Assembly: GCA_034670405.1 (NCBI GenBank)
Contig: JAXDDX010000013.1
Coordinates: forward strand, 5,037,001 to 5,101,000
DNA: 64,000 bases
Source of the DNA: Hoplostethus atlanticus
Taxonomy: Eukaryota > Chordata > Actinopteri > Trachichthyiformes > Trachichthyidae
Direction: 5' to 3'
A program made the translations under genes and the position numbers. The notes under the pieces are model-generated. The model was not told the origin of the DNA, ran no database searches, and worked only from the letters and a program-made list of their open reading frames with translations. Position 1 is the stretch's first letter. The number at the start of each line of letters is the position of its first letter. This document shows positions 22,441 through 36,554 of this stretch, in pieces.

Positions 22441-25400
22441 TCCAATCTGCTAATTGTTTGCATAACTGCATTTATTTGCATTAATACATTAATAAGGGCA
22501 ATTAATTTCACAGAACTGTTGATTAAATCAACTGATTAGTTAACAAAAACCTGTGACTATTAGAACAGTAAGACTTTGTTTGTATGGGACGGCCCTAGCT
22601 GACACTAGAATATAGTTTAACCCTAATTGAGATCGAGGTATCAATTAATTAAAACTAAAACAGGTGAATATAGCATGGCTATACAGATCCAAGCTATTTG
22701 AGAGAAAAGCTACTGATACTTCAGAAGGTGAAAAGTTAGAAGATTCACAGTGGATTAGCTTTCATGAACATGAACCCATCATCGATGATCATCAACTCTT
22801 CCTTGCAGGTCAAAGGACTAAGTAATGTAGAGGCAACAGATAGCTTGTTTCCTACCCCACCTGCCCATCAGCCTTCCCAGCCCTCATTCAAAAGTAATGA
22901 CTCTAAGTTGCAGGGAAAGAGGTCAATTACATGAGAAACCTTGTATGAGGAAGTAAGTGACGACTGTAAAGTGAAAAACCACAAGGTAGGTGGACACTTA
23001 TTGCCAGTTAGTGTGTTACTTATTATATGACATCATACCATGATAATTACCCTTAGGAAAAATACCTAGTATATAGTACTTATTATAGTACTCCTATAAT
23101 AATTTTTAGAAAAATACTAGTATATACAGTAATGTTCAAAAGTCTAATATTACTACACACTACTAAGTCCCTACAGGAATATGAGAGGAATATCATAGTG
23201 ATACCATAGGAGATTAAATAAATACCATCAAGGACAATAAATATTGACATATTTGTATTGTAATATCACTCTGTCCTCTCATCCTTTTACAGTGCAGGTG
23301 AAAGATCCTATATAACAATGTCTGTAAAGTAACATTTTTGAATTGCAACATTTTACTTTTACACAAGCAAAGTAAGTATATTTGTACTTCTATTTCCACC
23401 CTTGGATATTGTACGTAATTGCCCACTCTCTCCACTGTGTGTGAATGAAAAAACCCTCTTTTTATGAAAGGAAGTCACTGGAGAAGGAATAAAGCTGTTA
23501 TATAAGTCCTATAGGCAGACTTGAGTACACGTGACGGTCTACACTTACAGTGTAATTCATAGAGAAACCATCCTTCCATACATGCTGCTGAGCTGCAGCA
23601 TACATCTAACATGACAAGTCTTTGTAATGAAACAGAGCGTGTGCATCTGCAGGGACTGTTTTGAAATACCAGAGAATCTTTAGGGCATTCCTACAAAAAC
23701 CATTAGCACTTTACAGTATGATACTCATAATTATGTCTCATGTTTTTTCTATTTCTTTATACAGAAGATAATTTACTATGAGAAACATATTTTGCTAAGT
23801 TCATCACACAGAAAAGGCTGCTGAATTCTTTATTAGATGGAGAATGTAAATGTAATGTAATATAAATTTGTAAATGCAAACATTCTGAATCTCAACCAAA
23901 TTCAACATATTTCTAATAGAGTCTTGTCCTTGCATAAATATATGATTTTTCTAAAATATTGTTTTGATAAGATTCAGTGACCCAATTCTTTATTGTACCA
24001 TTGAGTTTTTGTTCCTTAAATCCAATGTTTATCTTCTTCATCTTTCAATATGGATCTAACTGTTAAAAAAAACAAGCTTTAGGGAATCCCCCCCTTGCAA
24101 GCAGTGACCGTGGGGTGTGTGAGTGTGCGTGTGTGTTATTTTTGGAAAGAGACATTTTCTTTGAGGGGATTCTAGAATCTATTTTTAAAAAGGCTCCGGG
24201 TGGCTTGTACCATTTAAAAACAGGAGGGGGGTGGCGCAGCGCTCATCCGGTCCACGAAAAATGGGAAAATGTAGCAGCATCCTGACCAGCAAAGCATGAC
24301 AACTTGTCCAGTTAAGCCAATTAAGGATATTAGCTAATATTGCCTACTATTTATGTACGCATGGCCGACATGTAGTGTATCTAATTTTCTCACCTCCCCC
24401 CTCTGGCTGTGTTTGACAGTGGTAGGACCCAGAAAAAAAAAATCACTTCACTTTCTGTTTGAGGGGAATCTGCCTTACTTTGTCTGTCAGCATGCACAAA
24501 ATCGCATATCACAGTAAAATATATTCCCCTAACCGACTATCATACCCACATAACAAACTAAAACCTCCACAGCCATGCAAAGCCATTTTTGGTTCCTGGT
24601 ATTGATGCAGCTCCTTCAACGGAATAACAAAGCCTCTAGCAGTGGTGCTAGTCAGTTCAGCAGGTCTGCTGTATGACAAACTCAGTATTAATTCATCCAG
24701 TAATCCATTATCTGAACCCCTGTTTATTAGCGACCTTACAGTCTAGTACAGGCAATGACGATGATCATGTGCTGAAAGACATCAAATGTGCTAGTGTGTT
24801 AGATTGATCTGTACCATGAAATACTATGGAGGCATCAATCACAAACAAGGGTACTGGTGTGATATGCTAACAATTGCTTCCTCAGAGGCAAAAGAGAGCA
24901 AAAAGTGAAAAGACTGATCACACTGTAATGTGGCTAATGTGACACTAGCCTAGCCTTGATTAATGACTAGTGGCCGCTAGCCATCTTCAAAAGGCATGGG
25001 AATGTCCGTGGATTACTGGCTAATCCCAAATGAGATTTGCGAGATGAGAGAACTTTCTTTGGCCTCTCTAGGGCATGATAAAGCCCACTACTTGCTGTGT
25101 GTGAAGCAAAGGTCAGCAGTTTAACAACCTCTCTTACATCAACAGATCACACAGACCCTATGTTAACCCTTTAGTGTGGTTATGCCCTCCAGTGATCCTG
25201 ATTACATCGATTTAAGTGAAGAGCTGTTTATTGACAGCACAGCCAGTGTGTGCCAGACAGGCGCTGCCGTGGCCCGCCCATTTGAGAAAGGGTGAGTGGT
25301 GAACAATTTTGCTTCAGTAGCATTCAAAAGTAAAATTACTCCAAAATACCCACTCAAATTCACTCACATGTAAATCACACACCTCTCTCTCCCTCTGTGT

Positions 25401-25490
25401 AAGGACATAGGGCCCAAAGCCTCTTTTTTTATTTCCACAGACAGACCTCACACTTTACAACCAAATAATTTCTATATCCAAGCCACTAGC
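22441..25490. other. Intergenic; candidate regulatory stretch near 24900-25100
   Basis: No coding exon recognised. 24900-25100 (TTGATTAATGACTAGTGGCC and after) is repeat-free and of mixed composition. Elsewhere AT-rich DNA with T and A runs. A GC-rich scrap at 24220-24260 may be SINE debris. Confidence 0.3.
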
Positions 25491-25519
25491 AGGTATCAGA
25501 ACGATTTACAGTACATCAC

Positions 25520-25745
25520 CAACAGCTACTACAACAGCATAAACACTTCCACCTTAAGAAATAGCTACTGCAACAGCATAGATACTTCCACCTTAATAAA
25601 TAGTTAACGGTATAGACACTTCCACCTTAATAAACAACAGCTATTGTAACAATATAGATAGCGCCACCTTAATAGACAGCTACTGTAACAGTATAGATAG
25701 CTCCACCTTAATAAACAAGGCTTACAGCACCTTAATAAACAACAG
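25520..25745. repeat. Degenerate minisatellite, about 39-bp unit
   Basis: CCACCTTAA recurs at 25549, 25588, 25622, 25663 and 25702, with a diverged copy at 25728 (spacings 39, 34, 41, 39, 26). Each is preceded by a diverged form of CTACTGCAACAGCATAGATA. Confidence 0.8.
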
Positions 25746-25798
25746 TTCACTTAACAGCTCTGAGCACTGATTCATCCAGGTCAGGGGAAGAGGAGGGC

Positions 25799-25801
<3 letters not shown>

Positions 25802-25833
<32 letters not shown>
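25802..25833. repeat. (GT)n microsatellite
   Basis: Sixteen GT units. Confidence 0.95.
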
Positions 25834-25834
<1 letters not shown>

Positions 25835-26479
25835 ACGCCCGTTTGTCCGCAATGTGTTTGTTTATACCACCACACCATCTCTAAATTGCACTTCAACCAT
25901 GGATGGCCAGTGTGTCTGAATGTGTGGGTGTATCCGCATCTTGCCACACAAACACATATAACACAGACACACACACACATTATGCCATTAAACCACTGCT
26001 ACACACATATCCTCTGTATTGCTGTCCCCTTTATTGCTAGCCACATGGGAGAGATGTGAAACCACCTTGCATTGATCAATTATTAAGGGGACTGGAGCTG
26101 TGCTTCACTGAATGGAGTGCGCAATGGTAGAAACACAAAGGCAAAGTATTCTCCCTTCTCACCGTCTGCTCAGTCGCTTAGATAGCCGCTGATCAAATGT
26201 TAATGTAATCAAAAAGTTAATGCCTGCAGCATACATTACAGTGTGATCGATTCCCTAGTGACTGTGTGGTGCACAATCATTGCTCTCTGGGATATGCAAA
26301 TGACAGAGGAAATAAGCTCTGGTGAAAAGCATGCAATGGCCAAGGCACAAGACACTCTCTTTGGGTAGTGTTGACAGAGCACATTTTATGGAAAGGAAAG
26401 GAAAGTCTTTTTCACTGCCGCATAAAATTATTCCTATTCTTATCGCACTGGCCTATAGTACCCATAGGTGTTCTCTCTG

Positions 26480-26655
26480 CTCAATTCCAAGTCAAATTTC
26501 AAGTCATTTTGACAAGTCTCAAGTCATTTTGACAAGTGTCAAGTCAAGTTTCAAGTCATTTTGACAAGTCTCAAATCAAGTCTCAAGTCATTTTGACAAG
26601 TCTCAAATCAAGTCGCAAGTTCTGATTTTCACGACTCGAGTCAAAGTCTCAAGTC
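26480..26655. repeat. CAAGTC-rich tandem repeat
   Basis: Repeated TTTCAAGTCATTTTGACAAG and CTCAAATCAAGTC segments in irregular order, four to five units; seen as a dispersed repeat in fish. Confidence 0.75.
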
Positions 26656-26689
26656 TCCAGCTCTGATAATATCATGAATCAGGTTTCTC

Positions 26690-26749
26690 GTTTGTTTTCA
26701 TGATATATATCATTTGTTTGTTTTCATGATATATATCATGAAAACAAAC
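26690..26749. repeat. Perfect 34-bp palindrome with upstream half-copy
   Basis: 26716-26749 is a perfect palindrome; the half-site is GTTTGTTTTCATGATAT. Bases 26691-26713 repeat the start of it directly. Confidence 0.9.
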
Positions 26750-26759
26750 CTTCCCGCAC

Positions 26760-29415
26760 AACTAAACTTTCTATTTAGTGTGAGCATAATAATTTACCCT
26801 CAGGGCTCTGGTTGGAAGCATTGATAATGTGAACACAGATGATGCAGTTTAGATGTTTGCTGAAGTCAAGATTCTGATATGTTTCTGCAATCCGAGCACA
26901 ACAAATACAACAAAAATATAAATATGTATTCAACAGTGCAACAGTGCATAATCATCACTGATCAGCACAATATGTAAATGTATGCGTCCATTCACCATAA
27001 CAAAGCAATGCACTAGAACAATAGAAGCTCATGAATAATACAAGATAGATATAAAATATAAATGCATCCAAACTGATGAGAATCCATGGTACAGACTAAG
27101 GAAATATAAGCCTAACTGCATATAACTGAACATGTACAGTATGAGAATAATTCTCATACTTTTAACAGTAAATTGTAAGTCATTATACATGCATCATAGG
27201 GCCATTATTACATCACAACTGCATTAGAAAATGACATAATACACTATAATGCATCATAAAGCAGTTATAAGTATAACATAAGTAAAATATGTAATGATAT
27301 TATTGGTTGGATTTTTTATGTACACATACTGGTACAACATGAAAAATATAAAAATAAAAATAAAATAAATATACTGTTTTCCAGGAAGTAAATGTAATTG
27401 TATTTTGATATCAAAATTCTAGAAAATTGTTATTGTATATTACTTGTATTTTTTGGCATTGATCATTAAATAGATGTATTATTATGACATGGAAAACAAT
27501 ATATATAAAATATTGTTCAATATTGTTGTTAAAGTTCAATATAGATGCCTGGTTGCAGTTCATAATTAAAAACAAAAAAGACCCGGATGAACTCAATAAA
27601 GTGAGCTTTATGATTCTGTAATGACACAACAAAGTTCTGCATGCACTGAAATAAACGTCACCAGACGACAGGACACGTCAGCCTCCATGATGGTACCAGC
27701 CGTGGTCTATGTTAAACTGATGTTTGAAACCCTGCCATCAATGGTATATGCATCTATTTCCTATCATTCAAAAGATATTTTTTTTCATCTGTCATTTGAG
27801 CGAATGTAATTTTTCAGATGAACTCAGCCACCAATGGAGCTACTGAAACCTGATCCCAAATCTTATCTGTTACATTAAAATCATGCAGCAATTATTTTGC
27901 AACTCATAATAAAAGTAGATGCATATTACAGTGTCATGCCTCACTTATAAGGATGACTTTAAGCAATATGAAGTTTATGAAAATGTCATATCTCATATCA
28001 TTTGATGTCACTTTACTTTACATATAGCATGATGAGTTCATGAATTACTTACATTGTTATACTAATACGAATTCCTCATTTGACGTCTTATAAACCAAAG
28101 AAATGTAAAAATGGTAAATACACTGGTGCACTGGTAAATACATTACTTATAATAGCCTGTGCATTTTCTGATGCAATTAGGATGTTATAATGTGCTTATG
28201 ATGCGTGTATGATGATTTATAATGCCTTATAACCATCAATTCAAGTGTTACCAAACAGAAAATCAGGTAAGTGCAATTATCAGGACTTCTCTCATCCACG
28301 CATACCGTGACTTGAGCCAGTGATGAAGTGACTGCCCCTGGTCCTTCCTTGCAGCGCCGCTACAAAGCCAACAGAACTTGGTAGAGTGAGCAGATACTAA
28401 GAGCTACAGTGGCCATGCAAAAGCTCCTATACGGCCTTAATGAGACTGCTAATGCTGCCTGTCCTCCAGCTGTGGGGGGTTGCAGTCTCATTTAAACCAT
28501 GCTCCCACATCAGAGACCCATGAGCAGAGCGGCCATGTCTCCAGGAGGATATCCCAGTGTCCTCTCTGTGTTGCGGCGGCTAGCATGGAAGGCCCTGCCG
28601 AGGCCTCATTAATGCTGCTGTGCACCCGCTTGACTGCCTTTGTGAATGCATTAAAGTCAGCAAAAAGTCAGCTCCATTAAATTCTGGTAACTGATGTGAT
28701 GTTTTTTTTATGTATTTTGATGGTACAGTGGGACAGACTTGGTTCTTAATGGGCAGTTGGTTCAATGATGAAACTAATGAAAGGCCAAATGACCTACGTG
28801 ATGTTTTGTTGCTTTTTGGGAGTCAGATAAAATGCACAAAGATACAAGGCTCAAAGACACAAGGCTGGTCTAAAAAGTGCCTTGATGGTATGATTTAAAA
28901 AAAAAAGAAATCCTAAGAAGTGATTCAAAAGTATTTTCAGATGAATCTGTCTGGGGCTGCTTTGCAAACATCAAGAGCATCAGAGAGCTTCTCAAGTCAT
29001 GTCCTACATGTCTCATGCCGGAGTTTTGAAACCTCTCTGCAATGCTTCACTAAGGACCTGACCTGCGTGTACATCTTCTGTGCAAAGATAATGTGCATAT
29101 GTTCTAGCCGGATAACACTGCGGCACTCCTGTTGCTGTAGGACTTTGTGAGCCTGTGTATCCGAGTTATCATCGCCATCATTTATTCATGCAGCAGTGCC
29201 TTGTATTCGGAGTAGGAATCGGGAACTCGCAGGGCACCTTCTGCAGTTACAGTATGTTCACTGAACTGTGTGCATTGGCAACTTTGCTGCCGTTTCTCTG
29301 GCTAGGGGAAAGGCAGGGCCCTATGGCACTGGCTTGCGAGTGTTTGCGGTAACAGTGACTAGCACCTATTGGAACCTGTACACAGCTGTCTTGTTATGGC
29401 AGGCAAATTACAGAG
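26760..29415. other. Intergenic, AT-rich; candidate regulatory stretch 28290-28640
   Basis: 26.9-28.3 kb is strongly AT-rich with no repeat family recognised. 28290-28640 has higher GC and no recognised repeat. Open frames are short and unrecognised. Confidence 0.3.
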
Positions 29416-29417
29416 CC

Positions 29418-30222
29418 TAAAGCTGCAGTAGGCAAGGTTTTTGTGTCAAATTATACCTATCTTATAAGCCTAAATCACAAAGAAGGACTGCAGCGGAGAA
29501 GAGTGTCCCATCGCTACTATTGATTTGCTCTATTTGCTCTATTTGCTCGATTTTGCTGGTCGCTTCTTGCCTATTGATGTGAGTGAAGCCAGTTTTGTTT
29601 TCTATTTCCGGCTAATTCCCAGAGTGTGATTCCACTGCACCATTGGTAGGGTTCTGGGTAAGGGACCCACTCAGCCAGTCAATGGCTTCCCGTTTCAGTG
29701 ACAAAGGCAGTGGGTACTCGTCTCCTTCCTAACATTGTTTAGCCTTGTTTAGTGTTTATTTACAGTCTGAGTGCATTATTTGAATTGTTGCATCTAGTCA
29801 TCATAGTTCAGCTGGATTCAAGCCACTGGAGACAAGTCGTGATGATCACTATTCATCATTTTATGCTCTGGATTTGTTAGCAATAGATGGCTGAAAGCTC
29901 TCACATCAGCCAGGGCTAGTGCTACATCCCACTTCGGCCTGACAAACAATCAGTTGCACTGATGTGGTCAGGTCAAGAGGTAGCCCTAGGCTGGTATCCA
30001 TTGGCCGATACCTAGACTGAGTCTAAACTGTCTAAGCTGTGTCGATCCTACACCAGACAAATCTAAAGACGTCATAAGATTACGAGTATCGAATCATTTG
30101 ACATTTTTAAACCAGGGTTGGTCATATGAGCGTGTACTGTTAACTGACATCACCTTACATGATTTCTGGGTATTGAAGTTCAAATCTTTCACACTGCCTC
30201 ACTTGCCTAGTGCAGCTTTAAA
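29418..30222 (+). mobile_element. TTAA-type inverted-repeat element, family A, long copy
   Basis: Starts TAAAGCTGCAGTAGGCAA and ends TTGCCTAGTGCAGCTTTAA, near-perfect terminal inverted repeats. The interior shares CTTATAAGCCTAAATCACAA and the GACATCACCTTACATGATTT block with other copies. No ORF of transposase type. Confidence 0.7.
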
Positions 30223-30824
30223 TTAGAAAAGTCTGGTTTGCTGTTCTAATTGGCTTTTTGCTGCAAATTATGTCGGTGCAAAATCTTTAGTGAAAGCCAT
30301 GCAAGTAAAATGCATTACACATCAATGTATTTTATTGATGTGTCTTTTCCCTGCCCTATTTTATCTAAGGTAGACTGTTATTTCAAGACATTGAATGGTT
30401 GTCGAAGCATGCCGGCATATCTCTTCCTGTCTCATCCTGCTCGGCTCTCGTAGAATCTCCTCCGGCACGACTGTCACTCAGCCCGCTGAGTTACTGCCAT
30501 CTGAAGTGCTCATATTGATTAGCCCATTGACGAGATGCCCCATTTAGGTCAACGTTATGATGATGAAACTGCCATTCGGATATCGACGCGGTCAGCTGAC
30601 GCGTCTTTATTTACACTGTACCTCTACTGCGAGTGGCCCAGTGACATTCCAGTCAACACAAGATCTTTGTTTTCTCCACGATAAAGATATCTTTCAAGAT
30701 GCGTTACGTTAATACATTCTGTTTTGAAAGGATTCAAAATTCATGTTTTGTATCCATTTGTGTCTCTCACAAAGCCTTAGTCATGGATAGGTCACACACT
30801 GTCATCAGCTATTTTTACTGTGTA

Positions 30825-30858
30825 CGCACACACACACACACACACACAAACACACACT
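30825..30858. repeat. (CA)n microsatellite
   Basis: CA run with one interruption. Confidence 0.95.
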
Positions 30859-31000
30859 GTACTGACACGTCATAAATTATCTTATCCGGAGAACATAACA
30901 TCTTACTACTCCCTTGTCTCAGCAGTCAATCAACTGCTCATATTCATATCATATCATATTCGTATGATGATTTAGTGAACAAACGACTGTAGAACTGCTT

Positions 31001-31390
31001 ACTAGGTTCAGACCAATATTTTGGTTTGCCAATATGTCAGACATCAGAAATCAGCCAGTCAGTGTCTCCCACCTCTAATATATGATGCACATCACAGCTA
31101 CATAAAAAGTCTGCAAAACCTGCAATGACATTTTATTTTCTCTGTATATTTAATTTATTAGTTTATTTGTTCAATAATGTTTTTGTAAATGAATCGTGAA
31201 TTTAAAGGTAGAAATGTATCCAAGAGTTTTAGTGTCTAAATGCTGGTCCAGAGGCTTTTCCACCCTGACAACAATACAATTCTGGGGGAAAAACTGAAAA
31301 CTTGGAATTTGTTATGAAAATGTTTAAAGGTATTGAATATTGGCATAAAATATTGGTGTCAGTCTTCGTTCAAACTTGATTTTTTATCTC
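31001..31390 (+). mobile_element. hAT-like MITE, family B, copy 4 (decayed)
   Basis: ACTAGGTTCAGACCAATATT terminus, AGAGGCTTTTCCACCCTGAC and a TTGGCATAAAATATTGGTGT block in the family order. Confidence 0.6.
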
Positions 31391-31399
31391 TAGCATTAT

Positions 31400-34300
31400 G
31401 AAGTTCTGAGGTAGTCAGCAGCATGAGTCAGAACCATTACAAAATGTCTTTCACTTTGGAGACCCACACTCTGCTGTTCCTGGTCCTGGGTTGAATGGTT
31501 TTCTGAGGACTTTCAAGGGTGCTAGAGCTCCATACCTTAGAGTCTCTTCTCTCAGCCTCTCCAGTACAAACCTACAGTAAGCAAAACCACTTTCTACTCC
31601 CCCCACTCCCTCTCCACCATCACCACCACTATGTTCTCTGTCCATTCTCTTCCCCTCCCCCCATCTGTCACTTTGTCTCCCTCTCTCTGTTGGCTCTCTC
31701 TCATGACGCGACTCTAATAATAGCTCCCTGAAGTCGGGCCCCGGCAGCCCCAAGGGCCGTGTGTTGGTCTTGAAGGGCACTGCATGACTTGGCCACGCTC
31801 TTTCCCTACATGCTATGGGGCTTATAAATAGCAGTGGAGAAAGGGGGATCTGCATAGGGATTATATAAGGAACCTGTGTGTTTATGAATGAGGATTGGGG
31901 AGTGGGGGGGTGGTTACATTCATAAGTCCTTGCTGCAGCTGCTGCCCTGAACACCCTCCTCCCCTCACCCATCTATGTTTGCTCATATTCAAGTCCTATA
32001 TCATTGGGGGATAAGCAATTACCTCATTGGAATATATGTAATATACTGAGAGACATGGGCATGGAAAATAACATAGCAATAGAAAAGACTGACGAAAACC
32101 ATTTCCTTGTTGCATTTACCCCATAGAAATACATTTGCTCTCTCTGACTGGTTCTCGTGTCCGGACATATCAGTGCATTCTGTATTTAGCGGTGTGCATG
32201 TGCTTTTCCAAAGATTGTTTAATGCCTGATTTCTCAACGTCACCGATAATCAACACTGGGGCGCACATCGATGTCAACGAACGGTGGAAAAATGTATCCC
32301 TGGACAGCTTATTAAGGTTGGCACTTTAACTGAGATGGTCAATTACCATAGCCGTATCTCCATCACACCAATAAAACCTCCCTTCCCTTCCCTCAGTGCT
32401 GCATTCCCCCAACATACTGAGGGTAAAGCATTGGGTTAGCATCTCGTCCTATTTGGATTTGGGTCTTAACTGATGAGCATGGTTAATAAATAATGATAAT
32501 GGTTACACTTGTTTTTCTCTCCTCTCCATCGTCCTCTCTCTCTCTCTCTTGAGGTTTCGCGAGGAGGTACACTGAGCGAAGGGATAAGAGGGATGATGGC
32601 TGTCGAGAGTGGAGAGGAGGGGGGGTGGGATGAAGAGAGAGAGAGCGAGATGAGCAGCCCCCGTGGAGGAGAGGCGGGCTCAGAAGTGTGTTGCCCCTGA
32701 TTCAGGGCACAAGCACGAACTGGGAGATGACAGGGATGAGTATCGCCGTGGGGGGATGCAGGGCTGGTCTGCAGGAAGCAGAGGCATCCCTCCTCTCCGC
32801 CGCTCAAAGCGGGATGAGCAGAGCGCAGAGCTGGAGGTGGAGGAGCTTGGCCAGCTACAACTAACAGCGGGGGGGGAATCTCTTTGGCCCCTGCACGAAG
32901 CCTTGTGGTCTGCTGGGACAAAGACCCTGGACTCTCTCTGTTCGAGTCCAGCCCTCTTTCCGTTTTGAGTTTGCATGTGTTCCCCTGGGTTTCAGTCCAA
33001 AGTGGGACATGCAAGTGGGATGTGACTAGAGACCTATCCAAGGTCTTGGAAAGTAATAAGCAGGTACAGTGAATGAATTAACTTTAGCTGGCATGAAAGG
33101 GCACAAAACAAAAGTCAGGACGCTGGAAACAGGAACTGATTAGGTTTTGTTTGAGAAATCAGCCTGAAATACAAACATGACAAACGGGTTGACAAGTATT
33201 CTAACTTATTTGATAGGGAGGCCTAGATGAGCCCTAGTCACTATCATCCCCAATGGATGCTTTACATCGACATGGGCCAGAAGCGGAGAGAGTCACCAAG
33301 CCCCCAAGATGTCCTGGTTGAGGTCTCGAATTACATGTGTTAATATACAGTGAGTGACTGGAATCACTAGCCACCAAAAGCATCAAGGTTTTATATTATT
33401 TATGCAAGTACACAATGTTGCGTTCAATCAGTGTGCAACGTGCAATTCACTGCTGGTGTGTCCCAGAACACCTAAAGCTGATGAGCAATACAGTCAATGG
33501 TCCTGTGATATATATTTATGATGACAGTTTGGATAAATACTCAAAAATGGAGGCTGAGGTCCTGGAAAATACTCTTGTCTTCTAAAAGTACAAAAAACAA
33601 AGCTGTCTATTCCCATAAACAACAGCAGGTCTATGTTGAAAGGTGAAAACAGAGGATTGTTGGTTTACAGTTCAAGTGGGTCTCAACAGACATTTACACA
33701 GCCTGTAACACACTCTGGTGCATGCAGTGCAAATTAAAAAAACAAATCCTTACCAATCATTGCTTTCCAGTAGAGGATACCGGGGCCAACAAGCGCTTAG
33801 CAACTGCAAATATCAGATGTTGATTGGCTGAGCAACAGATGGAAGAGAAGGGCGAGAGCGCTCTCAAAGTTCAAGGGTGCATTAAACTTTCCGCCTTCTC
33901 TGAGAAGGGATTTTTAGGCGTGGCTCTTTCTTCCATCTTCAGTTTCAGCGTTGCATAGCTAAAGCGACTGTAATCTGATCCTTGGCCAGCCGTACCAGGA
34001 GCTCGCCGTTGTATTGGCTGACTATATCGTCTAACACGAGACAAAACCACACTCAAGGCAGCAAAGTGTTTGGCGAGTGCCAAGAGATGAAATCATGTGC
34101 ATCTGTGCACGTGTCAATGTGAGAATATGTATGTTTGTTCTGCACCATGTGAGCTATTTGCTTATTTCAGCGCTGTGTATTCTGGATGGAGGACAGCATC
34201 TTATTTCTTCTCGTTTTCAAGTTTCAACCTTTTTTTTCAAGGTTTTTTTGGGCTTCTTTTGCATTTTGTGGAGAGACAAGAAATATCCAAATCCACATCC

Positions 34301-35760
34301 AAATGTTTTCATGTTTGTACTAAGTGACCATATAACTGCACATGCTTCTAAACTGGATCCATGTACACCCTTACCGAGACATTTGCCTCAACTGAAGTCA
34401 AAACTGGATTAAAATCTTAAATCTAAAATTTAAAATTAATCTCTCGGGTCAGAAGGTCACAACAACATATGGATCGAGGATGACGAGGCTCCGGCTCGTG
34501 ATAGGACCTTGCCATGTGTGCAGATTGGCTGCTCATGCATGACTGAACAAGTTCATCACAGGTGCACAAACCAATTTTTTTTTTCCTTTTATATATATAT
34601 ATTTCTCATTGAGACCTTAGGGCCAAACATGTAGTCTATTTTCTATGTTCTTTAGTAGAGCACATGGTTGCTGTAGGTGTATTACAGGCATATGCTATGA
34701 AAGCCAACCTTTGAAATACGCTACACCCCAGAAGCATAGCAGGTTATGAATGAACTGAAGCATCTTCGTCTCCTGGAGAATAAGTGGTTCGCTAGCGCTG
34801 GGACATTTTCACGCAACAAATGGAGCGCTCTGCAAAGAATCCACCACCATCACTTTCTTCTAAGTAAAGTTACACGACTGTCAAACTGCAAATAAAGCAC
34901 TGTAACACAAAAAACAAAAGAAGGTTATTGCAAAATGGATTCTTTCATACGTTGAATTTTTTATTGCGGGGAAGTTACTTCTGTTGACATCTAGGATCTC
35001 TTTTCAAGACTGTGAAGTTCCATACATAAAAAAACTAAAATCATCGTAAATAATATTATCAGAAAGAAATGAGAGTGGGAGAAACAAGAAAGCAATAAAT
35101 GGAAACAGCAGAATATATGGTGAATATGATGTGGAGCCCTGAAAGTTAAGAAGTATCACTTTAAACATATCTTCCATGCAGCTGAAACTGACCCACTTTT
35201 GAGCCAAGGAAAGCTTCTAGTGGCTATAGGAGTGCGTCTGCAGGGTAGTGGGCATGCCTTAATAACAATGATGCATCATAAGCATGCTTGTAGAGGTTTC
35301 TGTGCAGCAGTAGTCCCCTACCCTCCACCCAACTCCCTTTCTGTAGCTTTTACGTGAGCTGATGTGACAAGCCGGGCTGTGTTTTCCTTCTTTTTTTTCT
35401 CCTTCACTCCCAGAAACCTCCTGGCTGCCATGGAGGATAGTGTTGACCATGTTGCACAGCAACGAGTATCTCCCCTCTCCTTTTTTTCCCTCTTATTTCC
35501 CTCTTTGACTATGTAGCTTAGGAATGGTTTCCCACTTCCAGACTCATTCCAGCTCTCCAGCCAAATGACCTCCAGCTCGCGGTCACGATCGCCCACTGTG
35601 GATCGGGCTGCTGGGTTTTGACTCCTGCTGCCTCCCCACAGACTCTTGGACCGTCCTGCTGAAAACTTCAGAAACATCCTACCACAGACTGTATGCAACA
35701 AATAAAAAATGAGGAGTCTAAGGGCTGGTCTCCAGGCAAGCTAGATATAGTGAACTCTAC
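31400..35760. other. Intergenic; purine/pyrimidine-rich tracts and a SINE-like scrap
   Basis: 31590-31700 and 32510-32700 are CT- or GA-rich; the long minus-strand frame at 32466-33041 is a by-product (Pro/Ser/Arg-rich, no domain). 32935-33065 carries a SINE-like GAGTTTGCATGTGTTCCCCT block. The rest has no recognised feature. Confidence 0.4.
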
Positions 35761-35764
35761 CCAT

Positions 35765-35875
35765 GTGCATTCAGGTTTACATTCCAACACTACAGCAGCT
35801 GATTTCACTGACTAGCACACCTCCAAGCAGAAAGGTGGAACTAACCAGTGAAATGAGATGCTGTGCTGTTTGACT
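35765..35875. repeat. Dispersed inverted-repeat fragment, family C, copy 1
   Basis: Shares CAGGTTTACATTCCAACACT and ACAGCAGCTGATTT with 36555-36770 and 43785-43905. Confidence 0.5.
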
Positions 35876-35914
35876 GAAATGAGTGTGTGTGTGACCAAGC
35901 AGTGAATATATTTC

Positions 35915-36155
35915 AAATTCAAATGCTGCAAACTTGCCTGACTGGAAGGATTATAGCAATAGCTGTGAGGGGAGCCAATCAAGACCAAGTCTAGTTGTGA
36001 TGTGTTTGCCTGTAAGGCTGGAATTTTGAAAATGCAATCACTTTATTTCTGTTGAGTTTATTTTACATTGTTGCTGATGTTTTGATTTGTGAAGCACTTT
36101 GTAACCCCGGTTTGAAAGGCGCTATATAAATAAAGATTTACTTCCTCACTTACTT
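35915..36155 (+). repeat. Family F copy 2 followed by LINE-like 3' tail
   Basis: Family F block (AGGGGAGCCAATCAAGACCA) to about 36045, then GTAACCCCGGTTTGAAAGGC and GCTATATAAATAAAG, a common fish LINE 3' end. Confidence 0.55.
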
Positions 36156-36554
36156 ACAATGTCTACATGAATCATCTTTGATCGTGTATACTATAAAATA
36201 GAGGGTATTTTGAATTCCTTTATAGTGGAGAAAAAAATAGTTGATAGGATATATCCTTGCCTGTGTAAATCAGTGATACAGTTGGCTATTAGATACATCC
36301 CAACTGGCGGTTTATCAGGGGAAGCCTCATCCCGGACAAGAAGAAGTGTGCAGCCAATTCCCTGGAAAGCCAGGCCAGAATCTATGGCCGCGCCAGCTTC
36401 CAATTCGATCAGCCAGTCCTCCAGCCAGATTCAATGAATTAAACTGGGGCTTTTGAGCAGGCAGGCCAAGGGAATGCGATATCTTAAAATGGTAATGCCC
36501 AATTAAGACGGGCTGGGGCTCAGAGCATTGGGTGGACAAGTGGGTTTAGACCAG

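Noticed and set aside
32466-33041. 191-codon minus-strand open frame
   Set aside because: Pro/Ser/Arg-rich translation of CT/GA-rich tracts, overlapping frames on the other strand, part of it in a SINE-like scrap; no domain or splice evidence.
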